From assembly GCF_000516985.1 (NCBI RefSeq), contig NW_006917094.1, positions 186,001 through 250,000 on the forward strand: DNA of 64,000 bases, read 5' to 3'. Positions 45,156-58,365 of the stretch are shown here, piece after piece. The notes under the pieces are model-generated. The model was not told where the DNA came from and made no database searches. It was given only the letters and a program-made list of their open reading frames with translations. The DNA comes from Pestalotiopsis fici W106-1 (Eukaryota; Ascomycota; Sordariomycetes; Amphisphaeriales; Sporocadaceae). Positions within the stretch are counted from its first letter, which is position 1. Each line of letters begins with the position of its first letter. The translations under genes were made by a program, and so were the position numbers.

Positions 45156-48100
45156 GGTGGACTGCTAGACTCGGGGAGTTATAGCGTTGTCTTGGATATA
45201 CTTTGTCGTTGCCTGTCGGACGTGGCTGGATGGTTCAGATTGCGCTATGAAGGAGACAGATGAGAGAACTCAAGTCCAGCCAATTCGGGTAGGCCAGGCC
45301 ATTGTCCGTCCTTTATATATACTATACATAGTTCCCCCAAGCTAAGATCGTCGAGCATGGAACTACTATATCCAATATCCTGAAGCGTTTCTCAATTACA
45401 GAACGCCTCTTTTCCCCCCGAAGTGTTGACCCTTTTCGGCAAGACAAGCGGGGCACCAATTCAACGACGACGACTCCACGTGCGAATCTCCCCGGGGCAG
45501 AGCCACCCAAGAGGGTCTGGCGTCGACCTTCCCAATCGCGCGATCGGGCGCAAGACCCGAAGGGAGAAAAACTCGGAATGGCGTGCGCGCAAAAGCCTTG
45601 TTTTCTTATGCCATCATGGTCCAGGGCGAGAACATGAATTATCGAATTTCGCAGCAATGAGAAGTGGTAAAGCGAGAAAAAGCTTACCGTCCTGGGCGTT
45701 GGCGTTTGCGGGGAACCCTTGGAAATGAGCAGGGTAGGGTGAGGAAAATCGATTTTATGGATATCGCGAACTCTTATGCGTTAAAGAAGATAGAAAATCT
45801 GCAAGGGACGGACGTCCGGTCGGTCGAGATATTCTTCTTTCGGTCGCATCGCCAAGGTGTCAAGCAACAGCGGCCCGTCGCATATACAGGAGTCCACAAG
45901 CGGTGGTTTGTTGCAACCCAACCTCTCCGTCTTTTCCCCAAGTTATTCTTTTCCTCACAGCACATGTGCAGGATGGGTTCCTGCAGTCGTCTGTGCGCCT
46001 GCATATTGAAATCGATCCCCCTTTGCGTAGGTATATGACGCGGCTGATTAAAATTTAGGAGCCTCATCACCGGATTTCTGGTCAAAATGCGCAGCGATTC
46101 CGTTGCCGTGGCGTATTGTTCACATAGCAGGACAGTGTCAACTTACGCCTCTCCCCCACTGACGGTCCATAAAGGTAGAGCTCACGCGCAGACCGTCGCC
46201 GTCTCTCTTCAGCGAAGAGGAGCTCAACGACCGCCGTATTCTTGAAAGTTCGTACGGCTCCGTACATTCTTACGGCGCCGCCCGTTGCGTGTTTGCGTTG
46301 CCACGAGGACATCACGTCATATGGTTGGGTGGCATCGCTTAGACGAGTCACCTTGAGGCGTACGCGTTTTTTTTTTTTATTGAAGGTATAATACCCAGGA
46401 CCGTCATGATGAGAATGTTGGAAGGACTAGGAGCATGTGTCGTAAAAAGCAAGCCTTTCATTCCATGCAAAGCTTTTTTCACCATGCGGAGACAAGCAGT
46501 CAACAGCGAAAGCTGTAAGGAGGACTTGGAATCCCAAATCTTCATCGTCATCAGTGATGACATGGATTAGATTTTTACGTAAGCGCATACATCTAGAAAA
46601 CCTTCACCGGCGGGAGTATCATGAACCACACGATGCGAGCAGTATTGGAATCATCAGTCAATACCTCTCTGAGCTCAACATGTTTCTTTGAGACTAGTCT
46701 TGATCTCACGAAAGTTTCTGTATGTCTCTTATGAGCGTCGAGATATACACCATGGTTGCTGCTCATCATCCGTCTCGTCCCTGGTAGAAGGCTTCCCAAG
46801 CAAAGGAAATGCGGTAGGCTAGTCGTTCCCGACAGTCAGGTACAGGGAAGAAGGTTTCGACGGCGTCCGGTCATGCTTCTGCATTTTTGTTTTGGCCGGG
46901 GCTTAATATCCGGAGACCTTTCCTTCCTGCCCAAGGTGCTGGTAAGACGACAATGGACCATGGAGTTAATTGACTTCAATCATGCCTCTTGTGTACATTG
47001 TGATTATGGCGTTGACGGCGTTGATTCGCAGATTTGGCTAGCACATTGCCTACCTTCATACGGCGGATCCGCAAAGAAACTTCCAAAATGAAGAATGCAT
47101 GTATAACTTCAGAATTTGCAGAATTACCAGGCCGTTCTCACTTGCCCTTGCTTGCCTTTTTCGATCAGAGTAGAAAATAGGTTACGCGGCTTTGTTCGGT
47201 AGGGTGAGACATGTTGTCAATTGGGATTTGATAAATTCCATAGTATAATATCTTCTGTCGCACAAGTGTAACGAATCACACATCATGGTTGCAAACGGTC
47301 TAGGATTTGGATCACAGATACCGTCTCGCTTAGAGATGTGCTTGATGGGCTGAGTAGACCCATATCCTCTCAATAGCACAAATATCACGAGAGTTCGACG
47401 TCTCGATACGAAGCCCACGACATGTAGTAGGCAAGCCAGGCAACGATTTTGATACTTCACGTGGTACGTAGCAGAGGCACCATGGTGAAGTCTGCCCTGA
47501 TAGACCCTGGGAACATAATTGGGTAATGGAAGGTCAATCCAACGTGCGATCGTCGTTTCCAAAGAAACAGAGTTTGACTTATAAACATGGTGTTCCTAGA
47601 CTGTCAGCCTAAGTCTAGGGACACCTCCTCAAGCTATAGGGTAGGATGGTCTTGGCAGGCCACCCGACCCGGAAGATGGGCATATATTTCGGATGGAGAA
47701 CACAGAATATAGCCCCAAGCGGATGCCTTGGGCTGTCTTTGCAGTCCGTCGTCGGTCGATCAGAAAAGGATGTGAGTCAGGTAGGCAACCAGATGCGGGG
47801 TGGCGAGAGGAAATGCTATAATTCGAGGCAGTATGTACATTTAGTCATGGTAGTGCAGACGCTTGATGCAGGTCTCGAGTCGGTATCCTACCAGACGAAT
47901 CGCCATTTTTCAAATGATCCGCCACGAAGTACGAAGCAGAGCGGGGTTTGGTTTGTTTCAACCTTGCACGGCGGATGGCAGTGTGGGCATTTCGGTGACG
48001 GACAGATGCCTTTTTTTTCTTTCTCACTCGCATTACTTCTCACTGCGAATTTCGAACGATTCGGGAGGCAAATGGGCGCAATGGGTTGCCGTTCGTCTGT

Positions 48101-51100
48101 CAAAGTACATAGTAATAACATGAATGGCAAGCCGCAACTCTCCTGGAGAAACATTTGAATGGTACCAGGCGTGGAAAATAAGCGGGAACAACCTAAGGTA
48201 CAAGGTCGGCCGGCCGTTGGTGCTAGTGGCCGCGTATCTTGCCCACCATGTACCGCACGCTGGATGGAGTCTGCATTACCTTATCGCAGAGTCTGGAGTC
48301 TGAATTACGGAGCTGTCACGCAGTAAGTTCAAAAGTTGGCAAGACAATAGTAAGCCATTGGTTGGAAATATTGCTCAATAATAGTGGTCCATGAGAAAAT
48401 TTCAGCGGAGAATTTTGCCTCGTTCGAGGCGAGGCACCACGCACGATTGCATTCATCGACCGACATGTTGCCCGTCAGCCGTCCAGATTCTCCGCGATCT
48501 CGGCGGGCGACGGGGAAGGAGAATTGGAGATGTAACATGCAGGGGGGAACCGGCTACGATTGGTTGGACTGTCAACGGCCAGCCATCTGCGAAAGAGCCG
48601 AGCAGTAGTACGCAAGTGTACGTGTTATGCCAACGTGCAGAGCCCTGAATCGTTGGCTCTCGCTGATCCGCAGCAGCTTTGCAGCTCCAGCAACGCAATA
48701 CAGTTGTTCTCGTGCGCTGGAGGCGTCTGATAGGATTGAGGCGACTCGACCGCCACATCTTACTGCTTGCTGACTGACTGACTGCCAGGGCGATGTAGTA
48801 TGGGTAGGCAGATAGATAGGTAACCTAGGTGGATGAGGTTGGCATGTCGCTAGAAGGTAATGTACCTACATTCTCTTGACCCAACAAGGAGAAGCTAGCC
48901 TAGCAGCAGTGACATGGAAGGGAGGAGATGCAGGCCGAGCTTCGTACCTGTAGCTCGTAGATGACTGGTGTGTCTCAATTGTGTTTCCCATGCTAGATGG
49001 AAGACCCTGTTTCCGGGTATGTATCAAGGTAGGTCCTTGAGAGATGTAGAATTTCTGATAGAACAGTCAATTCTATGATCAGCCCCCTGGAAAAATAGCA
49101 GAACACAGCCAAAGACATATCTGGCCTATCATGCTGTCTTACTACTGCAACGATAGTGCTTTGTTGAGATCTGATGAGAATCGCTAGTACCACGGAGCAC
49201 TGTAGGTACGGATTAACGCAGCGATATCCGTCGAGAACGAACCAGGCATGCGCCGCAAAATGGAGACTGACAAGTTTAGACACAAAGGACCGATCCCAGG
49301 GGCTACAAACTTGCATGACCGAGGCTTTTCTGGTGCGACCCAAAGGCCTGGAGCTGGACGGCCCTTTCAGGCAGGCAATTGATCGCTTTTGTGATATGAT
49401 GGTCCATGGTATTTGATTTGCCTCAACATCCCAAGGGGTAATATCGTGTACCTGGGTTGGTAGGGTGTCCTGTCTAGGCACGTGCATGCCTGAATGTAAC
49501 TGTAACCTACTTTGGTCCAAATGAGTTCGATCTGTGTGTTTTGATGTTTTCCCTCCCTCCCTCGGCTTCTTTCAATAATTGTTATGAATAATGAAAGGAT
49601 CCAAAAGTAGGTCAGATAGATCTTCAACAAGCGGGCTCTAATCTTCCTTCACATGCGCGTCCCTAAAATCCCATACTTACCTAGCCATGCTAGATCGATG
49701 CACCATATATCACGGGGAAGAAAATAGTGAACAAAAAGCATCTTCACCGACTCGTGTTCGCAGTGGTAGATCAGATAGTGTTGAGGGCAAACTGGGAAAA
49801 GGGTCCAGTCCGATGAGGTTAGACGCCGTGCTATACACACTATTCTCTGCCTGAGGGCAGATAGATGCATGCAGATGAGCGCCACCAGCCAGCTGCATAC
49901 GTGCTACTACTGCAGTGCACAACGTACCAACCACTTCATGTCTGTATGTAAGGTACTTGCCGACGGCCGACGATGGTTCAGGTGATGGTCTGGGGGGGTT
50001 GTGCATCGCCGCAGAAGCTCATCCACTGTTCTGGTGGCACTTTGCGCGGCAGACGGGGCGGCAGAAGAGCATCAGCAATCCGCAGCGGCGTTGTTCAAGG
50101 TAAGGTATTGTTATGATTACTGTTGTACTACGCTGGCAGATGATGTAGGTACAGTTGTCAGTCGGCAAGGCATGTTATGACGAACCGGTGCTGATTTACC
50201 ATATTGCATGTACCCAGTAGGCAGGCAGTGTAGCTCTTCCGGTTTTTGTTTTTATTATTTTTCCGGTGCTTCATTGCTCTCTTGTTTGAGGGAGTGACCT
50301 CATGACGGTCGTCATTTTGTTTTGCCATTGCCAACTCCTTTCTTTCCGGCCCCAAATTTGGATCGGTTCACCAGCCTGTTAATTTGCAAAATGCTCCCCG
50401 TAATGAGAGAAAAAAAAAAAGGGCTCGAGTTCTGGAATTTGGTCGGGCCCCAGAGCGGGACGGGTTCAGCGACGCCTATTCGCTGGGCGGCCCAACGCCT
50501 CAATCTGCAAGTTTCCTCAAATCGCCTAGCGCCACCTGGGTTCTGTCCTGTCTGTGTGTGGCAGCCCCAAATCGCTTGGATCTCCAGTGGAGAGCCTCTT
50601 GACTGGTTCCAGTGCACGGGGCAGTGTCAGCACCTACGGGCAATTTTTTGGGGCCTTGCTGAGCTGCTAAAACAAGCGCCAACCTGGTCTTGGCTAGGCG
50701 AGACAGGAGGTACCTGGGCCCCAGTAGACCCCCCCAACACGGCCAAGCCGCAGTCTCGCAAGTACCCGCGAATGGCCAGGAAGCGCTAGCCTCCCATTTG
50801 CTAGACCCAGAACAGGCTTGTGACCGACATTGACCTGGCTCTGGCTCTCTGCTCTGTTCTGCTCTCTGCCTTCTCTGCTGCTGGTCTGGGCCGAATTCAA
50901 TTTCTCCCTTCTGATCCCTCCCGTCAACCTCAGAGAGAGTCGAGTCAACAACAACATCGTCGACCCTCAGTCCCACGCGACGAACGACGACGACTGCAGC
51001 GTTGAGTCTGCCTGCGCTCGCGAACTGGCCGACGCCTGATTCTTCCTCGACGGACCTGAATTTTCTTTTCTCCAACCTCTTCCACCATCCACCGCTCATT

Positions 51101-51298
51101 CGTACCATGAGCCCCCGGTGCAACTGAGTGCTCGAGTATCTTGCATACTCCTGACCCCCAGCTTAGGCCCTCCAAAAAACCGACGCCTTTGCCAATTCCG
51201 ATCAGCTCATACCTCCGATTTCCAATCGCCTCCACCACCACATTCAACCCGTTTTGTTTTCCAAGGTCTCGCCGTAGTTTACCGACTCATCTTTCGCA
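45156..51298. other. 6.1-kb stretch without a convincing gene
   Basis: Open frames up to 175 codons occur on both strands but show no domains, no consistent start and no splice partners. T runs lie near 46368 and 48012. The last 500 bp before 51299 become strongly pyrimidine-rich (CTCTGCTCTGTTCTGCTCTC-like), as expected for the promoter and leader of the kinase gene. Confidence 0.5.
45311..45320 (-). promoter_or_regulatory. TATA box of the CxxHDxC secreted protein gene
   Basis: ATATATAAAG on the minus strand, about 156 bp upstream of the ATG at 45155. Confidence 0.55.
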
Positions 51299-52868
51299 AT
51301 GGCGTCGTCATCCTCAAACGTCGTCGGTGTCCATTACCGAGTCGGCAAGAAGATTGGAGAGGGTTCATTTGGTGTAATTTTCGAGGGTACCAATCTCTTG
51401 AACAACCAGCAGGTTGCCATCAAATTTGTAAGTCGCGCTGCGTTTTTTTGCCTTTCCCTGTCATCAGCAGGTGTACATGTCTAGTGCATGTTGCTTCATT
51501 CAACATGTGTACCAGGAACAATCGACTGACCTTCCGATCCCGGCTTCCAGGAACCCCGAAAGAGCGACGCACCTCAGCTGCGAGATGAATACCGCACCTA
51601 CAAGATTCTCGTAGGATGCCGTGAGTATTTGTCAAAATCATTGTTACGCATAATGTACTGACTCCCTTTCAGCCGGCATTCCTAATGTCTACTACTTCGG
51701 CCAAGAAGGTCTTCACAACATCCTGGTGATAGATCTGCTAGGACCTTCGTTGGAAGACCTCTTTGATCACTGCGGTCGCAGGTTCACAATCAAGACAGTT
51801 GTCATGGTTGCCAAACAAATGGTAAGTCTATCGTCGCTGCCATGATAACAGTAACGCGGTTATTGACAATATCACAAATAGCTTTCGAGAGTGCAGACCA
51901 TTCACGAGAAGAACCTGATTTACAGAGATATCAAGCCCGACAACTTCTTGATTGGCCGCCCTGGAACCAAAGCCTCTAATGTTATTCACGTTGTCGATTT
52001 CGGTATGGCCAAGCAATACCGGGATCCCAAGTCTAAGCAGCACATTCCCTACCGTGAGCGGAAATCTCTGTCGGGAACTGCTCGATACATGAGCATCAAC
52101 ACACATCTTGGCCGTGAACAATCACGCCGTGATGATCTCGAGGCTCTCGGACACGTCTTCATGTACTTTCTTCGCGGAGGCCTGCCGTGGCAAGGTCTGA
52201 AGGCTGCTACCAACAAGCAAAAGTACGAAAAGATTGGCGAGAAGAAGCAGACCACCCCGATCAAGGACCTTTGCGAGGGTTTCCCTGAGGAGTTCAACAA
52301 GTACTTGACTTATGTGCGAAACCTTGGATTCGAAGATACTCCCGACTACGATTACCTGAGAGAGCTCTTCACCCAGTCCCTGAAGAACACTGGAGAGGTG
52401 GAGGATGGAGAGTATGACTGGATGAAGATCAGCAAGGACTCCAGCAAGGGCTGGGATTCGATGCACAAGTCGGGAGCCTATCACAACCCAAATGCCCGAC
52501 CTGGTCCTTCTCAGATGGAACTCCACGGCACGACTCGCAACGGTGCCAGCACTCCTCATCTCACCCGCGACCGTTTAAACGCCGCGCAGCCCCCACCTCC
52601 CTCGCCAGCGAAAGCGATGGACAAACGCCGGCCAAACGCCCCAGGCGCTCTGCAAGCGCCGCGAGGCAGCGCGGTGGGGGGTCTTCGTGACATGGCTACG
52701 CCAACGGGCTCGACTCAAGCTCAATTCCAGAACAGCAACCAGAACCTTCCGCCAAGAATGGCCACGCAAACATCCAACGCGGGTGCCCAAACTGCGGGTG
52801 GCAGTCGACCTACCGAGCCTCAGCCTACTGGCTTCCAAAAGTTCATGAAGGTGCTTTGCTGCGGTTAG
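51299..52868 (+). CDS. Casein kinase I, membrane-associated (Yck1/2 type)
   Basis: Four exons (51299..51427, 51551..51620, 51673..51821, 51882..52868) encode 444 residues. The kinase domain spans about residues 13-295: glycine loop IGEGSFG (19-25), Lys42 in VAIKF, catalytic YRDIKPDN (Asp132), Asp155 in DFG, and the CK1-specific [14 protein letters not shown] in place of APE. The tail of about 130 residues is Pro/Gln/Ser/Thr-rich and ends FMKVLCCG. The terminal cysteine pair suggests palmitoylation and plasma-membrane attachment, as in yeast Yck1/Yck2. Homologues act in nutrient sensing, endocytosis and polarity. The kinase-domain sequence leaves no doubt about the family; the Yck rather than Hrr25 assignment rests on the cysteine tail. 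Confidence 0.96.
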
Positions 52869-54661
52869 TGGTCAGGGTTATACCGAGCACTGAAGCACTG
52901 GCTAGCTTCGTTGAGCCTGCCGCTGGCTGACGACAAGGCTGCATGCACTTTATCATTATCCGAAACGCGTTTCCATATAGACTCATAGAAGGCATTGAAC
53001 GGGATCCGCCTGGCTCCATGCTTTCTCTTACGACTTTACTTTAATACTCTTGGACCGCGTCTGGACCCGACACTGTGCCTGATGAAGCTGTCCTGCCCAG
53101 CTATGACGATTTTGATACACATCAGCGACTTTTCTTCGACATTTCATACTCTCCACGAAACATCCGATTGAGCTTCTCGCCAGGCTGCTGGATCAATGGA
53201 TGTATATCCTGGAGTCAATGGCAGGCCCAGCTTGCCACGAGGACCGCCGGCCGTACGCTGGCGTGCCTCGCTTTTTCATTTGTGACGTGTCCCTCGTGCA
53301 CATTCATACCGGCATCTGGCATGGACATGGGCATCAGTGGCGTCACGGAACCGGAAACAACCAAAAATAAGTCTCATTCACGACACTCGCTACACGAACC
53401 ATAGAAAATTGAGAGAAAGTCTGTTAATAGTCAGCGAAAGCGATGAGAGCAACGGCGCAAAGGGGGGAAACAGCATCTGGATTTTCTTGCACTAGTTTAC
53501 ATGTTCATAATTTCCAAGGCGGTGGAAGTGTTCTTCGCGAAAAGACCCAAGGGGGAGGAATAGAGTTCGGGTCTGGGGAGGCTATGCGAAGAACTGTGTC
53601 GTAGCAGAGGAGCACCTTTGACGTAGGTGCCTCATCTACAGAGAAGAGTGCTGCTCTAGATTCTGTTGTGTTGATAGAATTGGCGGCCACAATGGATATA
53701 GGAGCATTCTTGATAATTATTTCCGTTACTACTTTGGACATAGCTTTTGACTTTTTTAAGATGTGCGGCGCGCGACATTTGACCAGAGCCTTGCTTGGCT
53801 TCTCTTCTGAGACAGCAAAATTAGACAGATATGCCAGTCTCAGATTTCTTGAACACCTTAAAAACTTCACACCACGTCATCTTCACAGACATGGGTTATA
53901 CTTGTTCCTGAGCCTGACGGACACTGGGTTCTGAGCCATTACCACCACCAGGTGGCTGGCCTGAGAACGAGAAACAGCAAGGACCCCAATCTTTAGGTAT
54001 GTTTGTACGAGACCCAGTCTGATTACAGGAAACAACACAAGATACAGAGATCAATAAGGCGGTAGGGTACGGCCAACGGCACGGTAAAGCTTCTCGTCGA
54101 AGTACCCTGAAGACATTATGGAACTAGCATGGGAGATTGCTTCTTGGTCGGCTAGTCACGAGACTCTCATGTCAATGGCTTGTCACGTTGGTAGTGTTGA
54201 AAAGTCACAGATAGTCTTCCTTCAATAGAATTCAACGCCGTCTACTATGCTCCGATCTCCAGATGTGACAGCCAAAGGGAGGCGAGTTTTCCCACTTGGC
54301 TTGCATTGCTCGAAGGGGCATCTATTCCAATGGATGTACTCCTGTCAGACACGTAATGTAGAGGAACAGTCATGAGGGCAGATAAAGCAAAGCCAAAGCA
54401 GGATCGTTTTTCTTGCTACCCGAAGTAACTCCTTTTGACCTTGCCCAGGCCCAGCAACATGTAGTATATCATAGACGCCGTCCGAACTTCGTATCAATAC
54501 AGAGAGCCTATCCCCTTCAAGTCGTCCGTAATGGACAATTTTTGTTCTCTTGGCCGCTCCTTGGCCGCCTTGCTCTCCTCTGCAGATTCTCAAATCGGTA
54601 GCTATGATTGCTACCGCACAACCCAAGAATGAGGGAACACGTATGGTCAAGCTCCGGTGCT
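52869..54661. other. Convergent intergenic region
   Basis: 3' flanks of the kinase and p24 genes. Several short open frames lack any motif. No gene is called. Confidence 0.55.
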
Positions 54662-55495
54662 TTACGTAAGCTTCTGCTTGATGAAGAAGGATCTGAGATG
54701 AGAGAGTTGCCATGCACAAGTAGCGCCCAGAACAACAACCTGGATCAACATCCATCGCACAACACGAGCATTGGTAGTTTCTGACTGGTCTCTAAATTCG
54801 GCCTCGCGTTCCTGCAATTGAATCACATGTGTTAGTTTACTGTGGACTTGAAGATTGCATAGGAATCGAAACAACGGGTGTGTATATGTGGGACCTACCC
54901 TCTGGAAGACCTGTTCCCTTCGGATATCCTGCAGTCTTGCGTTCAGATCGCGCACGCGCTGCGAAATGTCCTCCATCTTGCCCTTATCGGTACTCTCAAT
55001 CTCGCTCGTCTCACCGATCGCGAGGTCGAGAGACAACTTGATGCCACCATTGGGGTGCAGGGCGCTGAGCCAGCCCTGGCGCCCGGAGCTCGAGGAGGGC
55101 GTAAAGCAGATGCGGTGCTCACCGGCGTCGGCGGCGCTGAATGTGAAACGACCTGCAGAGGAACCACGTTGCGAGACCACGCGGTGGTCATTATCAAAGA
55201 CCTCCTGTTGATTTTTAAATGCACAATTAGCTTATCAGTAGCCTTGCTGTCGTGTGCTGTCCCCAAAAGGGGGCCACAAGGGCAAACTTACATCTACAGA
55301 AATGTAGATACTGATGCCATCGTGTTTCGACCACGTCTGCGTGTTCTCGTCAAACTCCTGGGCATCGTAGTGTCCCACAACCAAAGTGTCCTTGGGCAGG
55401 TCCTCGAAGAAGCACTTGGGCGTTGTGCCATCAATGAAGAAGTACAACGCCTGGGCGACAGTGCCCAGGGACAGAAGAGGGAGGATCGCCCTCAT
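54662..55495 (-). CDS. p24/emp24 family cargo receptor (alpha-type, Erp1/5/6-like)
   Basis: Three exons (55292..55495, 54899..55204, 54662..54811) encode 219 residues. A signal peptide (MRAILPLLSLGTVAQA) precedes LYFFIDGTTPKCFFEDLP, the classic p24-alpha N-terminus. The GOLD domain spans about residues 17-125, with the Cys pair C28 and HRICFTP. A heptad-rich segment (DISQRVRDLNARLQDIRREQ) and one transmembrane helix (about 188-207) follow. The short cytosolic tail RSFFIKQKLT has the FF COPII motif and a lysine-containing COPI-type ending. p24 proteins cycle between ER and Golgi in COPII and COPI vesicles and select cargo such as GPI-anchored proteins. The start at 55495 places the signal peptide at the very N-terminus. 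It shares a 714-bp divergent promoter with swc4. Confidence 0.95.
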
Positions 55496-56209
55496 GTTGG
55501 GAGACGAGTTTGGCAAAGGAAGGAGGTTCGTCTATGGGATGACGGGTAATTGCAGCGAGCGACGAGGCAGTCGGAGGCACGAGCTTGGAGATTGGAGACT
55601 GTCGACGGGAGCTCGTGTCGTGTGCTGAGGTGGTGATGTGCTGCTTTGGCTGGTCGCTGGAGATGGAGCTTGAGGATCGGCCGTTGCTTCACAGGCCAAA
55701 TGTCCAGATGTGCCTTGCACTGGAAAAACGGACAGGGGTTGAGCTGGCGGATTGGCTCGAGCGTGGAGACGGGAGCACAAGAATAGTGGAGTTAGGCGGA
55801 GAGCTGCCATTGGATCTTGTGGCCTTTGGGGGAGGAAAGAAGCCGCTAAAACAGCACTGGACCTTCTAAGAAGAGGGCAGCAAAGCAACCACCAAGATCG
55901 GAACTTTTTTCGAGGCATCAATCGCTAACCAATCCATCTATCCACGAATCATCAATTCGAACGCGTCAAACCACCGGGAGACGCATCAAAATCCATTTCG
56001 CCGCCGACAGCTATTGCTCCGTTGCTACTTTCCTCCAACCTGAACCTGGGAATAAACCTCATCACTGCGCGCCAAGCTCTGACTTTTCGCGACTGGGTCC
56101 AGAACTTTAGCACAGGCATTGACGCGGGCCTGTGCCCAAACTGCCTGCAGGAGTGGAAGTTCCAGCTCACTTCCTTTGGCCGCAGCAGCGACGACAGAAG
56201 ACCGCAAAA
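55496..56209. promoter_or_regulatory. Divergent promoter region of the p24 and swc4 genes
   Basis: 714 bp between two start codons on opposite strands. No coding region is supported. Both genes are housekeeping, so a shared bidirectional promoter is plausible but not shown. Confidence 0.5.
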
Positions 56210-58108
56210 ATGGCATCCCACGATGTGCGTGATGTTTTGAATCTGCCGGCCGACGGTGCCGGGCCACGACCTACCAAGAAGCAGAGGACGACAGCGCCGC
56301 GACCGAATCTGAAAGGTCTCGCGCGAGAAGTGCAGAACCTCGGAGGAGACAATCCCATAGCCATAGTTCCGCAAATATCATCGTTCAAGAAAAGGCGGTT
56401 TGGCAGTAGGAAACCGGCAGTGAAATGGGAAATGCGCTCCTTCAAGAATTCGGCACGCGACGACCCTACCCTGATACTTAGGCATTGGAGGCGCAAAGAC
56501 GAGACTTCAAGGCCGCAGCCCGAACAGGCAAACGGCCAAAATGGCGAGGATAAGATGGAGCTGGACCAGAAGGACGAGGAATTTGAGGACTCGTCTTTTG
56601 CCAAATTCAACGTCAAAGTTCACATTCCGGAATACAGCGATGACCAATACAACTCGAGCCTAGTCAGCGAAACATGGACGAAGGAGGAGACGGACTACTT
56701 GTTGGAGACCGTCCGAGACTTTGACTTGAGATGGGAATTGATATGGGATCGATACGAATATGAGCCAAAGGTTGCAGAACCCACGAATGGAGATGAGCCC
56801 AGCAGTACGAGCACCGCTATGGTCCAGGCCCGAAAACCACGTACCATGGAGGAGCTCAAAGCGCGTTATTACGAAGTTGCAGCCAAGATGATGGCTGTCA
56901 CTAAGCCAGTCCAGTACATGAATGCCGACGAGTTCGCCCTTCACAAGATTATGACCAACTTCGATTCTACAGCCGAGACCCGTCGTAAAAAGTTTGCAGA
57001 AAATCAACTGAGCCGCTCTAAGGAAGAGGCTCGTGAGGAGGAGTCGCTCTTGATCGAAGTGAAGCGGATCATGGCCCGGCAGGAGAAGTTCAACTCTGAG
57101 CGCAGAGAACTGTACAATCGGCTGGACTACCCGCAGACGGAAACTACACAGGATCTCTCTGCCTTCAAGACCAGCAATGGCTTGCAAACTCTACTCCAAA
57201 ACCTGATGAGTGTTGACAAGTCAAAGAAGCGCAAGTCACTCATGGGCACTGACGGCCAAACCACTCCCGCCTCAGCAGGACCTTCTGCACACCCTGGTTC
57301 TACACCTGTAGCTGACCCCCGGCGTGAGAGTGTCGCAGCATCGACAACTAGTGGCCATCGCGATTCGGTCAGCGCAGCAGAAGGCCGCCCAGAGAAACCC
57401 ACCAAGAAGGGTGCCGCTGCGCAACCGCAAGAACGCCGCAAGCTCACTGAACAGGAGGAACAAATCTATGGTGTCACAACCACGGCTGATCGCCTGTCTA
57501 GTGGACCGACTTTCCGCTATGAACGGATCAATAAAATCCTCACGACGAAATCAAATGCCCAGCATCAGCGTATAACAAACACACTCGCTGAGCTTGATGT
57601 TCCGGCTCGGCTCAACATGCCAACCAAGGATGTCGTTGAGCAGATGGAAAGACTACTGGCTAATGTCCAGACGCTTTTGGATCTTAGGAAGGTCAGCGAT
57701 AAACTAGATGGTGAGCTCAAGCTCGAGCAGGCCAAGAAGGCAGAACGCGACAAATTGAATGGTGTGACGGCCGAACCCAAGGCAGCTGAAGAATCGTCAA
57801 ATGCGCCCGCCAGTAACGCTAAGGAGGACCCCAAGGCTGACGCAGCTGCAAAGACTGGGGATGCAGCAGCCGGTACCACGTCATCTACTGATGAAGCAGC
57901 CAAACCCGACCAGCCTGCTCTGAATGGGGACGCCCAAGGCCAAGTCGACTCTACCACCAACAAAGAGAATGAGGACAAATCAGCAGAAATTAAGCAAGAG
58001 GCAACAGAGGACAAGACGAATCGTCCGTCTAGTAGTGGTGGGCACAAGAGAAGCGCAAGTGAAATCAGTGCAGCCAGTGATCAGAGCGCCAAGAGGCAGA
58101 AAAAGTAG
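56210..58108 (+). CDS. swc4: SWR1/NuA4 complex subunit Swc4 (DMAP1 homologue)
   Basis: A single exon encodes 632 residues from MASHDVRDVLNLP. Family signatures are the N-terminal DVRDVLNLP, then KWEMRSFKNSARDD, the atypical SANT/Myb domain (about residues 150-185, with TWTKEETDYLLETVRDFDLRW and WDRYEY), and the DMAP1-type C-terminal core (KPRTMEELKARYYEVAAK, RRKKFAENQLSRSKEEAREE). A helical segment near 460-510 and an acidic/Lys-rich disordered tail ending KRSASEISAASD with a nuclear-localisation-like KRQKK complete it. Swc4 is a shared subunit of the SWR1 H2A.Z-exchange complex and the NuA4 histone acetyltransferase; it is nuclear and essential in yeast. The assignment is firm. Confidence 0.96.
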   Translation: MASHDVRDVLNLPADGAGPRPTKKQRTTAPRPNLKGLAREVQNLGGDNPIAIVPQISSFKKRRFGSRKPAVKWEMRSFKNSARDDPTLILRHWRRKDETSRPQPEQANGQNGEDKMELDQKDEEFEDSSFAKFNVKVHIPEYSDDQYNSSLVSETWTKEETDYLLETVRDFDLRWELIWDRYEYEPKVAEPTNGDEPSSTSTAMVQARKPRTMEELKARYYEVAAKMMAVTKPVQYMNADEFALHKIMTNFDSTAETRRKKFAENQLSRSKEEAREEESLLIEVKRIMARQEKFNSERRELYNRLDYPQTETTQDLSAFKTSNGLQTLLQNLMSVDKSKKRKSLMGTDGQTTPASAGPSAHPGSTPVADPRRESVAASTTSGHRDSVSAAEGRPEKPTKKGAAAQPQERRKLTEQEEQIYGVTTTADRLSSGPTFRYERINKILTTKSNAQHQRITNTLAELDVPARLNMPTKDVVEQMERLLANVQTLLDLRKVSDKLDGELKLEQAKKAERDKLNGVTAEPKAAEESSNAPASNAKEDPKADAAAKTGDAAAGTTSSTDEAAKPDQPALNGDAQGQVDSTTNKENEDKSAEIKQEATEDKTNRPSSSGGHKRSASEISAASDQSAKRQKK

Positions 58109-58365
58109 GGAAGAAGTCACCATAGCCGCATATCACAGTGGTTATTCGTCCAAGCAGCGTTGTTATTATTATTTGTATGATTTTCAAGTCACGGACTGCC
58201 CGGCCGTGCGAGATTTGGAATCTTCTCCAAAAGGGTGCCATGGAACGAGCCACGTCTTATCCCCGTTCATGTAGAGTAATTGATGGTGAACATCACAAGA
58301 GGGCCAGTGCTAGTAAATCAATCGATACGCTATACCACTCTAATTTACTCTGGAGTTAATTCTAC

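Noticed and set aside
47646..48158. 170-codon plus-strand frame in the right gene-free stretch
   Set aside because: No domain, no upstream TATA, mixed composition and no splice partner.
54878..55549. 223-codon plus-strand frame across the p24 gene
   Set aside because: It runs through the p24 exons and introns on the opposite strand; the p24 model has signal peptide, GOLD domain and membrane helix.
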